Of a stretch of 64,000 nt of DNA, positions 34,760 to 48,020 are shown piece by piece. Each line of letters begins with the position of its first letter. Position 1 is the stretch's first letter. The translations under genes were made by a program, and so were the position numbers. Location of the stretch: assembly GCA_034687125.1 (NCBI GenBank), contig JAQGBZ010000245.1, positions 1 through 64,000 on the forward strand, given 5' to 3'. This stretch comes from Neelides folsomi. Its lineage: Eukaryota > Arthropoda > Collembola > Neelipleona > Neelidae. The notes under the pieces are model-generated. The model was not told where the DNA came from. It searched no databases and worked only from the letters and a program-made list of their open reading frames with translations.

Positions 34760-35330
34760 AATCATCCGCCTTCTCCTTTGTTCCTACTCTTCACTCCCCT
34801 TTTTCTATTTTATGAACCTAAAATTAAAACGGGAATTTGGAAATTTCATCCAACAAAATGTGTAATCAGAATTTTCCATCTCCTTGACACATTCGTGATT
34901 AATTTCAATTTTAATTCATCTTTAATTGCCTATCTGTATTTTAACTATTTTGCATTTTTACTTAAAACTTAAATGAAGTAAATATGAATTCAACCCTTGA
35001 ATGAAATATTTGGAATTTACAATTACAAGTAATTTGAGAATGTGAGAATGCATTGCTGCAATGATGAAATTCCTATTGTGTTTCTGCATCGCTGAATGAA
35101 GATGATTGATGAGGAATGAAATGAATGTATTAACTGTCCGATTCAATTCTTATGGAGTTAAATGAAGTGAAGTGATGGGTTTGATATGGGAGAGATAAGC
35201 CAGGCATTCCAAAGGGAGTTTCAAAGTTATTAATTATCTCATTTATGACCAGGTGCTTAAGAAGTGACAAGTGAATGAGAAACGAGACGTTTTTGACAAG
35301 GAGACGAAGATGTGCAGACGCGTCTGGGAT
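34760..35330. other. Intergenic region
   Basis: No supported gene. Base composition drifts from AT-rich to mixed toward the ABCB relic at 35.3 kb. Confidence 0.4.
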
Positions 35331-35335
35331 TGTAA

Positions 35336-36467
35336 ATGATTTTGGTCATTTTGGCAATTGCACCTTTGTTGGCTGGAACTTCGGCATTTACCGGAAGAGT
35401 AATTGAAATATTGAAATAAGAAAATTAAAATTAAATTTTTCCTTGTTGTTTAATTTTTCTCGAAGTCTTTAATTTTTTGTATTTATTAAAATGCAACTTA
35501 CTTTCAATAATAAAACTATATCGATTAGATGATGAGTAGATGATCTCCACACAAAGTTCGAGAGAGCAACAGAAATACGGAAAGGATGGCGGCGTCACGG
35601 AGGAAGTTTTAAGTTCAATCAAAACCGTTTCCTCATTCGGAGGGGAACGGAGGGAAATTGAAAGATACAAAAATGCATTAATGAACGGACTAAAAATTGC
35701 GATTCAAAAATACCACATGTACGCAATTGAAATTGCCCTGATTTCTAAAATTTCATTCAATGGATAATTGCTAATTATTGAATTATGCTAATTGATGTAA
35801 TTGGATTATTAAGATATGATACGCTTGTTGGTGAACGCGGTGCTCAATTGTCGGGCGGCTATAAACAACGTGTTGCAATTCCCGAGCTTTGGCCAGAGAT
35901 CCAAGTATTTTATTGTTGGACGAAGCGACGTCTGCATTGGATGCCAAATCGGAACCTGTAGTTCAAGATGCGCTAAATCGTGCAAGAAAGGGAAGAACTA
36001 CGATTATCATATCACACAGACTCAACGATTCGCGTTGCCGACTGTATTTATGCTCTTTAAGTAATTCAATATTTAATGAATTTTATGAATAATTGTTTTT
36101 GTGACGTAATATTTATCTAATGATATAATTCTTCTTCTTAATATTTTTTACATATTAAAAATGAAAATGCTAATTGCCTAATCACATAATTATAAATCAT
36201 GTTTGTGTGATATTGTTCGTAGGATGTGCTTATAGCTGAAAGCGGAACTCATAGTCTACTAATGGCAAAAGAAGGTCTTTATGCTCATTTAGTTACATCG
36301 CAAACTTCGGAAACTTTTGACGAATATTCCAACGAGAGCACTTTTGAATCAGCGTAATTTAAACACAATTAAATAAATGAATAAGGAAAAAATAATTATT
36401 GTAATAAATTATTTGTATAAATGACCAATAAGTAAATTTTTGAATTGTAGGGACGATTCAACTTAAC
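35336..36467 (+). pseudogene. ABCB/P-glycoprotein transporter relic
   Basis: Fragments of one half of a full ABCB transporter remain in order. ILVILAIAPLLAGTSAFTGR (ending at 35395) is a transmembrane-domain piece. GGVTEEVLSSIKTVSSFGGE (about 35590) is the conserved intracellular loop. YDTLVGERGAQLSGG (35816 on) is the D-loop side of the nucleotide-binding domain with the ABC signature. A frame shift follows, then [17 protein letters not shown] (Walker B and D-loop) and TTIIISHRL (H-loop), another shift, and LIAESGTHSLLMAKEGLYAH after an intron. Walker A, the remaining helices and the rest of the transporter are missing, and the signature's LSGGQ reads LSGGY. Not functional. Confidence 0.85.
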
Positions 36468-36479
36468 TCGGAAACGGAG

Positions 36480-38230
36480 GGTCGTAGCATAGTTGAAGTT
36501 GAAATAAAGGGCACTTCTAAGAGTCGAGCCCGACATAATGGTCTAGGTCCCAAGAAAATTGGAGGATGTTGAAGGGTAGTTTTGGGTGTTACAAAGTTTT
36601 GGAGTTGTAATTTATATATATAAATTATGATTTTATGATTCTGTTTGCTGAGTCACGTAATATCCTTCTTAACTATATTTTTTAATATAATATAATCCTT
36701 TAAATTTTACATTTTAATTAGCAAAAGTAAACACATACTTGCGTCTTAATGTTAGTATTAGCTTTAAAAATTGAAATCAATTAAAATTAATGGATTCGTG
36801 ATCAGTTTGATTAGTACAATAAGCCAGAATTATAGATTTTGCGAAGAAGAATATTGATTTAATTGTTTAAAAAACAAACATATTAATTAAAATAGTTATG
36901 AAACAAATTAAACACGATACGAAAGAAGAACTTTATTATCTGGATTACAAAAAACATAAAATCGGATGCTTTAAAATGCAAAAATTCTTTTGCTGGGTTT
37001 TTCTCCTTGGCATAAATAGGACAACCAGAACAGAACATTAAGCATACATTGGATTGATGGCTAATAGGCTTGTATTATTAAAATTATGATGGTTCTTCGG
37101 CTATAATTTTCAAAATACATTGCATCTCAGTTAGTGGTGGAGGGATAATTAAGCGATTGAGCGGGAACGGGCTTGGAAGAAGGAGAATAGATACCTAGGG
37201 CATGTAGTGGTGAAAGAAAAGTCTCCTTATGGCCTGTGCACATCTATGCTCACACTCACGAAGTATGAGGATGATGGCTTGGATGTAGAATAGATCTGAG
37301 GTGGTTTTGAGAGGGTCTCCTTTGTAGGATCCTTAAAGAATTGTAGTCATTGAAATTAAAATTGTGTCAAACATTACGACAATGCAAATGAAGAATATGT
37401 GTAGATTCATCACTATGTCTCGGCGTAGATATCTAAATCTATAGATTGGATCTATAGATTGAAATATTTTGTAGATTAGATCGGTCTCAAATCTACGGTC
37501 GTAGATTTAGATTCAGGTTTAGTTTGGGTGGTTTTTCGTAGATCTATAGAATCTATGGACGTTTTATTTGAAAGTTCATGCTTTTAACATGCGCAATTCA
37601 ATTGAAAAATGGGTGTAGATAATGGTTCAAAACGGGTAACCAACACGAAATTTTTCGAATTCAGGCAACCAGAAATACTACGTTTATGTAACATAATCCA
37701 CCATTTTGCTAAACTTTCCTTGGGTGGTCTTCCCTATCTCCTTCTTATGTAAAAATTGAATTGTGACGAATACAGAAAATCCCATAAATCCATGAATAAA
37801 GAAATCTTAGTAATAGTACATTAAACACCCCTGTGTATATAGTAAGCATCTGCGGGGACTACGGTTAAGTTGAAACATCAAAGACCATATCATCAGGATA
37901 GTTTACCATAGTAGACCACATTTGACTCTGTAATATCTAATTTGGAATGTAGATAAAAATAGATAAGTTAATTTCCAAAGATATCGAGAGAGGTGTTTCG
38001 GTACGCTTTAGCCTCATCAGGATTACCCTTCTACACATCTAAAATTTTCTAAATGATGTGGCCGTAATTAAAACATAACTTACCCTGAACTATGGGCTAC
38101 ACATACCTTGTGTTGTAAGATATCGTATATCGAAGCATTGTGTTATTCTTTAAGTATGTTAGAGACTGTTATAATCAGTCAGTCACTAGTGACCGGTCAC
38201 TTATTGAAATTATTAAATTAATTTAAATTC
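36480..38230. other. Intergenic region with degenerate short repeats
   Basis: Around 37430-37560 the words GTAGATTTAGAT and CTATAGATTGGAT recur in a degenerate array. Around 37090-37330 the sequence is less AT-rich but has no open frame longer than a few dozen codons. No gene called. Confidence 0.4.
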
Positions 38231-38232
38231 AG

Positions 38233-39391
<1,159 letters not shown>

Positions 39392-39394
39392 TAA

Positions 39395-40055
39395 ATTACA
39401 TTTTAGGCAATTTACATTTTTAACACACTTTAAATTCAACATTATTTTTGTTAGCATTTAGCATTAAAACGCGTTAAATTTAGAATTAACATTATTAACA
39501 TTCTCAATTATCAACAATATACCATTGTGTAAATTGTGAAATGAAAATGTAAGTATATAAAGAAATTATTCAAAATAATTATTAATTATCATTTATCAAA
39601 CACATTTGAAAGTCTCAAGTTCAACCAACAAAATGATTTATTAAAATGCGAACAATATTAAATTAAAAGCTAACATATACACAATCATATAAAGTAGAAG
39701 CTCTTTTAATCTTGATCAATTTATCGTATAAAAATAACTTCGAGTATACTTAAGTAGTGTGCTAATCATAATTGCACAACTGAGTGAACCAAATGTGATA
39801 ATCACAATCTTATGCTTCAAAATACTTTAAAACCTTAAAGATAATAAAAATAGCATAAAACATCGTTACATATCGAATTACCTTGAACTTCTTTTTAATT
39901 GTTAAATAGGTAAGGTTCAAAAATTTGGTTTAAATTTATTATCCCTATATGTAAAACACGTTTGAAATTATTTGTGAAAATATCAACAATTAAATTAGAG
40001 TTTTTAAATATATTTTGAATTAAAGAATATTACATTTTTCAGATCTATAATTTTT
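39395..40055. other. Intergenic region
   Basis: AT-rich, no supported gene. Presumably holds the promoter of the sugar-dehydrogenase gene that follows. Confidence 0.45.
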
Positions 40056-40059
40056 AAGA

Positions 40060-41698
40060 ATGAAGATTCAAATTTTAGCGCTTTGCGCTTTTATTTGCTC
40101 CGCCCAAAGCGCCCTCTTCGAAACCCACCCAGCCTTCAATGGTCAGAAATACGCCGACGTTCCTTCGCCAAGGGGTCTTTTCCTTGACAAGCCCTCGGGT
40201 GACATTTTGGTTTTGTCGAGGGGCGGATCCTCCGTCATCGCCTTGACTGAAACTGAGAACGAGGACGGGAGCGTGTCGGTGTCCCAATCCGTGATTGTCC
40301 AAGGGACGGGGCTCGGGCTGAACCATGGAATGATCATCCACGCCATCCACGACGAGACCCAATACATTTACGCATCTAGCCAGTCGGCCGTGTATCGATG
40401 GCCATACGTCTCGGGGCAAAAGGAAACAATCACAACACCGCCGCAAGTCGTCGTCAACGGAATTCCTCCAGGCGGCCACAGCACGCGTTCCCTCGTCTTC
40501 GACCACGACCAACAGCTTTGCGTCAGCGTGGGCTCGGCTGGAAATGTCGACAATAACTCCATTAGATCACGAATTAATTGTTTTAATTTATTCAACGAAG
40601 ACGAACTTCCAATTGCATTTAATGATGGAGATGTAAGCATACAAAAAATTAATTAATTAATGTAATTAAATACATAATTGATGTTATTAATTATAATTTA
40701 ACAAATTATTGACGCAATTAATTAATTACATAATTTGATTAATATTCCCTTTGGTACAAAGTTTTATATAATACAAAATAATACTTTTGTATGGTATATT
40801 TAGTTTATCATGATTTCATAACTATATAAGGTTTTTGCTGATGGCCTTCGAAATGAAGTTGGCCTCGCCATGGATTCTGAGTTTAAAATCTGGGGAGTCG
40901 AAAACGGCGTTGACAATTTGAACAGACCGGATTTGGGTGGAGACATCCACAATGGAAATCCCGCTGAGGAAATGAATAAGTTTGGTGGAAGACATTACGG
41001 GTATCCTTATTGCTTCACCGTCCACAGCCATCCAAGTTACCCAGCAGGAACTCAATTTGCCCACCCACAATTTATGAATGACGGAATTCATACTGATGCC
41101 TGGTGTCAAGACCCAGAAAATGTATTATTAAATTTTTTAATTATATTACCTTCATTATTTAATTGTTTTAACTAAATAAATATCAGTATACAACAATAAA
41201 TTATATAATAATGACACTAGGAATGGAATTTTAATCTATAAATTCAAAATTATTTACCCTTAGTAGTTAATTAATCGATTAATAAACCTAATTAATAAAA
41301 TTTTATTTTAGAACAACCCACCAGCACTCTCAATGCCAGCCCACCAAGCTCCACTTGGAATCCACTTTTACGATATCGACAGGCCCGGATGCGATGGGAT
41401 CGACGGAGGATTTCCATGTTTCATGCGTGGAGATCCATTCGTGTCATTCCACGGTTCCTGGAATTCTGATATCAAAGTCGGGTATCGCGTCTCTTGGTTC
41501 CCATTTAACAAGGCCACCAATGAACCCACGGGAGAAGACATCAACATTCTCTTTGAGCCAAGCACCACCACTTGCACCAATTGCCTTCGCCCAGTCGACG
41601 TCATTTTCGACAACAAAGGGCGGATGATTGTGTCTGCGGATTCTTCAAATGAAATTTTCAGGGTTTTCTTTAACCATCAACCACCAACAATTGTTTAA
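40060..41698 (+). CDS. Secreted glucose/sorbosone dehydrogenase-like protein
   Basis: Exons 40060-40632, 40831-41121 and 41312-41698 join in phase 0 to 416 residues. A signal peptide covers 1-17. The body is a beta-propeller of the GSDH/L-sorbosone dehydrogenase type: PRGLFLDKPSGDILVLSRGG near the N-terminus, FADGLRNEVGLAMD and LGGDIHNGNPAEEMNKFG in the middle, the GYPYC element, and SFHGSWNSDIKVGYRVSWFP with RPVDVIFDNKGRMIVS at the end. Relatives use PQQ to oxidise sugars; whether this one binds PQQ cannot be read directly. The first exon is much more GC-rich than its neighbours, which may reflect strong expression or relatively recent transfer. Confidence 0.82.
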
Positions 41699-41864
41699 CA
41701 AATTAATTACTAACAATGAAATGAAATTAATTCAATGCCTATATGTTATGTATATATTGCACTTGGGAAATAAAATATTATTTTCATATAAAAGTTATGT
41801 AAATTGAAATAATGTGTCAATGCAAAAAAACATGAATTATAAATAATACCCTAATCCCTTGTAG

Positions 41865-42090
41865 ACAGGCCGCGGCCTATAGTGTAAATTTGAGGGTTGA
41901 CCTTCGGGTAATAAACAAGGGCGGCTAATACTTGTTTAAACAATATTACACGTATTTTATGTAATATAACATATAATTGACATGTGTATTTATATACATG
42001 CGGCTTATACGCGAATCTCGCGGGAATTAGGCGGCAAATGGATAATTTTTAAAGCCGCTCGGAACACTAATTCCCGCTAGATTCAAACAC
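41865..42090. repeat. GC-rich patch with hairpin
   Basis: GGCCGCGGCC is a 10-bp palindrome at 41868-41877. A stem forms between GAATCTCGCGGGAATTAG (42013-42030) and CTAATTCCCGCTAGATTC (about 42069-42086). The patch is GC-rich against its AT-rich setting; it could be a small foldback element. Confidence 0.5.
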
Positions 42091-42094
42091 GTAG

Positions 42095-43075
42095 TGTACA
42101 ATTCCTCTCGATGTTAACCAAATTAAATTTAATGGAATCGAAAAGAGCCGAAGAAGAGTTTTTGAAAAGATTACAAAATTCCACCATTTGGTGTTCAAAT
42201 TCTAATAAAACTTTTATTTTGGTGGAGAATTTCTTCTCTATATCCAATTTCAATTTTAGTGAAATTTAAGTTTCATTAAATATTAGGTAGTTACGTATTG
42301 TATTACAATCAAAATCATTTTTACTATCAGATCATTCTTCATTGCTGCTTTTGTTGAGACAATTTCCTTCAGATTTCTCCTCTTTGCTTCCTTAAATATT
42401 AATGCTTCTTTGGTTGAAATTTTCAAAAACTTCGTGTTTTGAATTCATTTTGCTGAAAACTGGGAAATGTTTTTCGTAACAAACAGTATAGAATTTCCTA
42501 GTATCAATGATTTCAAAGATGTTTTCAATATTTCCATAAAATGCCCTGTGAAATAGGATGTCTTTTGGAATGCCCGCCGCCGTTGTCAAATTCTCAACGT
42601 CATCAAATCAAATAATTGGGCATCTGAAAAATTCCCAGATGCATTTCATCTCTTAGTTAAATGTCAATCGCATAAGGTTTACCGTTTAGGTGAAGGAAGT
42701 TGAGATTAACAAATTAAATCGAATATACTCTATGACATTCACAAATGAACTTGGACTTTGGACACATAAATAATTTTATGAATAAATAAGCTAGTGTCTG
42801 GAATCTGGATGAATATTTAAGATGTTTTAGATTCTTTTAAAAAATGCCTAAAATGCTCTTTTATTATTGTATATTTAATGCAAATACGAATTTTAGGATT
42901 GTGCTACAATGTCAGTAAATATAGAAGTTTATATTATGATTAAGATTCTTTGGATTCTTTGTCATTTTATTTAGTATAAATTTTGGGAGCTGATCTTGCG
43001 ATATGTTTAAACTTCTTAATAATTAAAGAAGACAATCATCATTGAAGTAACCAAAAATTAATTAAATTATCGAAG
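42095..43075. other. Intergenic region with one possible relic exon
   Basis: An open minus-strand frame at 42392-42595 (AGIPKDILFHRAFYGNIENI and onward) looks protein-like but has in-frame stops directly upstream and no matching splice partner. No gene is called. Confidence 0.35.
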
Positions 43076-43080
43076 AAGCA

Positions 43081-44044
43081 ATGGAAAAAATAACTTTGAT
43101 CTGTCTTTTTATATTTGTAGCTGGGGGTGATATATTTAAATATTCGTTTAAATTAATCTAATTTATTCAATAATAACCATAACTCTATTTTTTATAAATT
43201 TATCAACATGTTTTCTCTGTTTATTTAGCTAATGCGGATGGCTTTGGATTGGGAATTCCATTTAATTGTCCATCTGAAACCCATATTATCATATTAAAAA
43301 TCTTAAAATTTTTTAACTTAAATTTGCAATTCGTGCTATTACCTTGCAACCAAGATTGTGTCCATAACCATAAAGCCAAATTTGGAAAATGCGACGCTGT
43401 GGACAATTGCATTTGTTCTTATGACAAAGATATTCAAAGTAAGGCGGAAATACCACTTTTGTACAATTCTGAAAATTGCGTTGGGACTGCATGCCAATGC
43501 GCAGATAAAGCTCAATCTGAAGGTTACAATCTCATTTGCTATGGTGACTGCACCTGCAACCATGGAGCAACTGATGGATTTTGCGACTTTAATAGTAAGT
43601 CATGTATATGTGAATACGACAAGAACGACCCCGTAAGATTTTTTCTATTAAATATCTCAATTGTTTATATTTTAATAATTATTATTTAATTACTAGTTAT
43701 TATTATTATGTTGTATAATCCACTTAAAATTTAATTTCTAGTGGACAGAAGATTCGTGCGCCATATGGCAGACACTAGAAATGAAAAATAACAATGGTTT
43801 AGAAACTTCTGGGCTGATTTTGCTTTCTCAAATTCTAAGCATACAGAATTTGATAAAAACAATTATTTTTTTTATTGCCCAATTAATAGAAAATGCATCA
43901 TTAATTATTGATATTTTACGAACATTCACAAAAATGCAACCGACACTTATGAGTTCGAGTTCTAGCTCAAACCAAGCTAATGGGAAAGGACCCGTGAACG
44001 CTCCGGTAAATGTTCCAAAAATTCCATTTTTAGCAATTTTATAA
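43081..44044 (+). CDS. Secreted protein with two CSab-like cysteine motifs
   Basis: Exons 43081-43126, 43229-43632 and 43742-44044 join in frame to 250 residues. Residues 1-17 are a signal peptide. Two copies of one motif follow, at 55-82 and 119-147: Cys-x2-Asp-Cys-x2-Asn-His, a Gly-x-Cys-Asp step, then Cys-Ile-Cys-x-Tyr-Asp-Lys. The spacing resembles the cysteine-stabilised alpha-beta core of invertebrate defensins, though the copies are longer and joined. The C-terminal exon is not Cys-rich and ends in a Ser/Asn/Pro-rich tail. Residues 33-52 are hydrophobic and may be a retained intron-derived insert. Function unknown; a defence role is only a guess from the fold. Confidence 0.7.
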
Positions 44045-44099
44045 TATCGGATATTTGGATTAATAATAATTATTTATAATAATTCTCATCTTTATATCC

Positions 44100-44780
44100 T
44101 ACTCCGATTAGATAAATTTCTATAGTTTCAAATTATTCTTAATTAATTACTAATCCATTATCCAATCATCGTCATGGGAGGATTCTCTTTTAATTGATCG
44201 TTAGTTTTGTTTATTTCCGTTTATTCAATCATTTATAATTCTTATATTCGGATAAATAATTGGGTTACCTATTAATTTATACATAGTAGATACCTATTTA
44301 TTAAAAAATAATAATAATTCTTGTGAGTAATATTGTTAATGTTTATACGTATAAACTTACCTATGGTAGATTTTTGAGGAATTAATAACAAGAAAGTAAA
44401 AGTTTTTTATATACAATTACCATTATTCCAAAACACAATAATAATTTAATTCTGTTGTTCCGTCAACATAAATAAACATTACAATTCAGAAAGATTAATT
44501 AATAAAGATTAATTTTGAACTTAAGGTAATAATTATCTTGACTTTATGATAATTATTTGTTACTTTACTTATTTCCTTACTATGTATGCTTCATAACAAA
44601 TAATGCCAATAATAAATGTGCTCACTTAAAAAGCAATTGATCAGTTCATAATTAAATGCATAAACGGTTTTTATCAGTGAAACTAATTACAATTTTTTAT
44701 TGTTCCTGGGGCTAATAAACATCGGGTAAAATTTATTTTTACAATTAAACGCCTTATTAAACTTAAATTGAGGCTCTTAG
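44100..44780. other. Intergenic region
   Basis: AT-rich, no supported gene. Confidence 0.45.
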
Positions 44781-45960
44781 GTATGCCAATTTAACCAGCT
44801 GTCAAGAAGTTTCATTGAATCTTTCTGTCATTCTATTAGCTTGGGGACAATATAAGGTGGGGTCATAGCGGCTTGAATGTTATAAGACTTTAAAACTTTT
44901 TGGAACTTCGCATGAGTAAAATGCCTTCCTTGATCATGAACGATAACTTCAGGAAGGGATTGACGATAGAACACGTGAATGTAGAGCTTTAAGAGCAAAA
45001 TCGTCAGTAGCATTTATAACGGGAATAGCTTCAACATATCTCGTCACATAATTGACAACTAAAATGTGCTTATTTCCTTCAAGAGACTTGGGAATTGGAC
45101 TTTGGAAATCTATTCCAATTTTCTTGAAAGGGCGAGTGGGAATTTCGAAAATTTGGAGCAAACCAGCAATAGGACCTGTACGTCTTTGGTGTTGTTGACA
45201 TTCAAGACAACCAGAAACAATTTGTCTAGCAATTTTATTAACGTATGGAAAATAAAATCGAGATTTCACATTGAAGAGCGTTCGACAAATGCCTAAATGT
45301 CCTCCAGTAGGATCTTTATGCATAATATTCACAACTTCAATCTGAAGAGACGTTGGCAAACATAATAATCAACCAGAAGGGTATAATTCGCCTTGTAAAG
45401 AACATTATTTTGTAAAAAAAATCAGCTAAATTTTTAATTTTAAACGGCAGAGTCAAATAACTTTAAGCGAATTAATAATTTTACAAAAATGAGGATCGTT
45501 AAGTTGCTCCTCTTCTATGTCTCTTCCAATAAGAGAACAGAAAAGAATCACTATCTTCACGAGGGGGAAGGACAGGATTTCGACTCAAACCATCTACAAA
45601 CCATGTGCATTTTACCAGATTTTAACTTTACGACAAAATTATACTGCTGTAAATACATGATCCATTTCACAATCATTTGGTTCCGTCATTTTAAGAGCAT
45701 AACAAAGAGCATGGTGATCGACTACAATTTAAAATGGGCGGCCATGAATATTGGGACGGAAATTACGAACGGCAAGAAATATACCATATAATTCTCTTTC
45801 AGTAGTAGAATAACGTCCCTCAACAGGATTAAATTTTTTGGACATATAAACAATTACTCTCGGCTTTTTTATTTTAAATTTGTTCTAATGTAGCTCCTAC
45901 TCCATCACCAGAACTGTCTACGTGAATGGCTGTTGGGACTGGACTGGACTGGAACTTAAG
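44780..45960 (-). mobile_element. Ty3/gypsy-type retrotransposon pol remains
   Basis: Reading down the minus strand: an RNase H-like piece near 45930-45890 (HVDSSGDGVGATLEQ) riddled with stops; then, at 44949-45359, an integrase zinc-binding domain (HLGICRTL ... CLECQQH, an HHCC finger) and the integrase core with its first Asp (IGIDFQSPIP); then, after a frame break, the second core region (LPEVIVHDQGRHFTHAKFQ) at 44828-45013. No intact frame and no LTRs were recognised. A dead fragment. Confidence 0.85.
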
Positions 45961-46152
45961 GTGGTATTACAATTAATTGACTTATTTAAATATTCATATA
46001 ATTAGTATATATCATAATGAATATGAATATGAATCTATAAAAATTAATAATTTATTTAGTCTCAGATATTTCCATTGTTGCAAATGAAATTGTTTTATTG
46101 CTTGTGATCTAAAAGTTGATAAATAGTTTTAATGATGTCCATTAGGTATATG

Positions 46153-46983
46153 TTAATGAGGAGAAGTAAATTTGTACACAATTCTTTGCCCTTCCTCCAA
46201 ATTAGTCCTCTGAAGGAATTCTTCAGTCATTGGATATTTTTCAGCCATGGAAACTTTATCGACAACTTCAGTCCAATGTTCAAAAAACATCCGAATGTCT
46301 TCTTCATCGACGCTTCGTGGCGGACCGCCGAATTTACTCTTGTCGTATTTAACCGTCTCCATTAAATATCTGAACGGGACATCTAACCAACATCAAAATA
46401 TACAATTAAATAATTAACTAAATATACAAAAAATATGTTGAAATTAACATAAAAATATTAATTTTATTATAACATTTATATCAAGTTAATTTATTTATAT
46501 TTTAATTAATCGATATTTACCTTTTAGTAATTTCCTCATTGTTTGAATGTATTTTTCCCTGAGTGGATATTCAATTGCAATGAAAGCCCCACGATCCCAA
46601 ACGGAGTCAAACGGCCCAAATTGCTCATAAGGACAAGTAAAGAAATCTCCGTGGTAAATCACAATCGTCCCATCGGCATTGGAATAAGTCGAATTGTCCG
46701 AGTTGAATTTCAAATTGAGTGAATTTTCCTCGTTGAGCATTTCGATCGCTTCCTTCACCCCTTCGACCCCAAAAACCCGATGACCCAAAGAGGCCAAATA
46801 CGCAACATCTTTCGATTTCCCACAAAGAGGAACGAAGATTTTCTGATTTTCTTTTTCCCAAGTCAAGAAAGGAAGAAATTCAGTTAAGATTGGATTGATG
46901 TCGTTCATGTGCCATCCGGTTTCTTTCGTCTCCCATCGGTTCTTCCAAAATCCAATGTTGGACGGATCTGTTTCGGTTGCCAT
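46153..46983 (-). CDS. Thiopurine S-methyltransferase-family methyltransferase
   Basis: Two exons (46521-46983 and 46153-46382) give 230 residues, near the family's ~240. The N-terminus has the TPMT motif FWKNRWETKETGWHMNDIN, and the SAM-binding loop is FVPLCGKSKDVAYLASLGH (50-68) followed by VFGVE. FDSVWDRGAFIAI supplies the acidic residue and following strand typical of the family. It transfers a methyl group from SAM to sulfur (or possibly selenium or halide) nucleophiles in the cytosol; the natural substrate is unknown. Start chosen at the only upstream Met. No damage seen. Confidence 0.92.
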
Positions 46984-46999
46984 TTAACTAAATAATTAA

Positions 47000-48005
47000 A
47001 CAATGATTTGTTAATTTATAAAATTATTTTAATTAATAATTAAGTGTCGATTAATAATCGAACAATATCAATACTTAAGATTTAATGTAGTACGTTAATT
47101 AAATTCTTAATTGTCTTTAGCTTATGGAAGACAAGAAATGAAATGATGACAAATAAGATACACCAAGTAAGAATTAATTATAAATCACGATATTTACAGT
47201 ACAGAGTACAAAGACCAAAAGAACACGTGGAGTTTGAGGATTTGATGAATTTGAATTGTAAGTTCAAGGATTTAAAAACTCTAATTTAACACATGCAATT
47301 ATTTCAACCTTTGTAATGTATGAACTCAACGTTAAAATTCTTATCTCTCTTTGTCTTGAAATTGGAAATCTCTTCGGTAAAAATTAAATAAATCTCGGGG
47401 ATTTAATTGTGGCAAGTGAAGTTGAGCGAGGAGTAAAAATGAAAAGGAATTGGTTTTATGAGACAATTGAATGGAGCTCTAAATGTTGAAAGGAAACATG
47501 CGGGTAATTTTACTCTCACTATTTTTCCTATTTAATCTCGATTAAGTCGGAGATTAAATTTGATCTATTAACTTCATTGCTTAATGGTCATCTTAACCTT
47601 CCAGTGAAATTATAGGGGCAAAGGCGTACGAATTGAACAAGAAAGTCATTCAGCTCATTCAAGGTTATCTGTCATCAATTTTGATAAACAAAAGTCATTC
47701 CAATTTCAATTTCTTTTACTTCAATTGCTTTAGATTAAATATTTACCTAATTAATAAGTTAACAGTAATTTAATCTATCCTTGAATTACAGTTACAATTA
47801 AACAAATCCTCAAATTCATTTAGTTAATGTCTTTATTGTAGATTGAATTAATTTGCTTATTTTATCTGTTTCAAGGTCCACTTGTGAACTTGTAATGTAA
47901 TAATTATAGTTTTGATAGATTATAAAATAATATGAAACTTTAGCGTAATGAATTTACTACTTAAAGTCATAAATTGGAAGCCGATTAAAATTTAAATGTT
48001 TTTAT
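47000..48005. other. Intergenic region between the TPMT and VHL genes
   Basis: The two genes diverge from this interval, so it probably holds both promoters. No exon is supported. Confidence 0.45.
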
Positions 48006-48020
48006 CTTAGATTTGTTCAA

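Noticed and set aside
40075-40640. Long minus-strand frames opposite the sugar dehydrogenase
   Set aside because: Antisense shadows of a GC-rich exon with clear homology on the plus strand.
42392-42589. Minus-strand 65-codon frame as a real exon
   Set aside because: Stops lie immediately upstream in every phase after the only good acceptor, and no partner exon was found.
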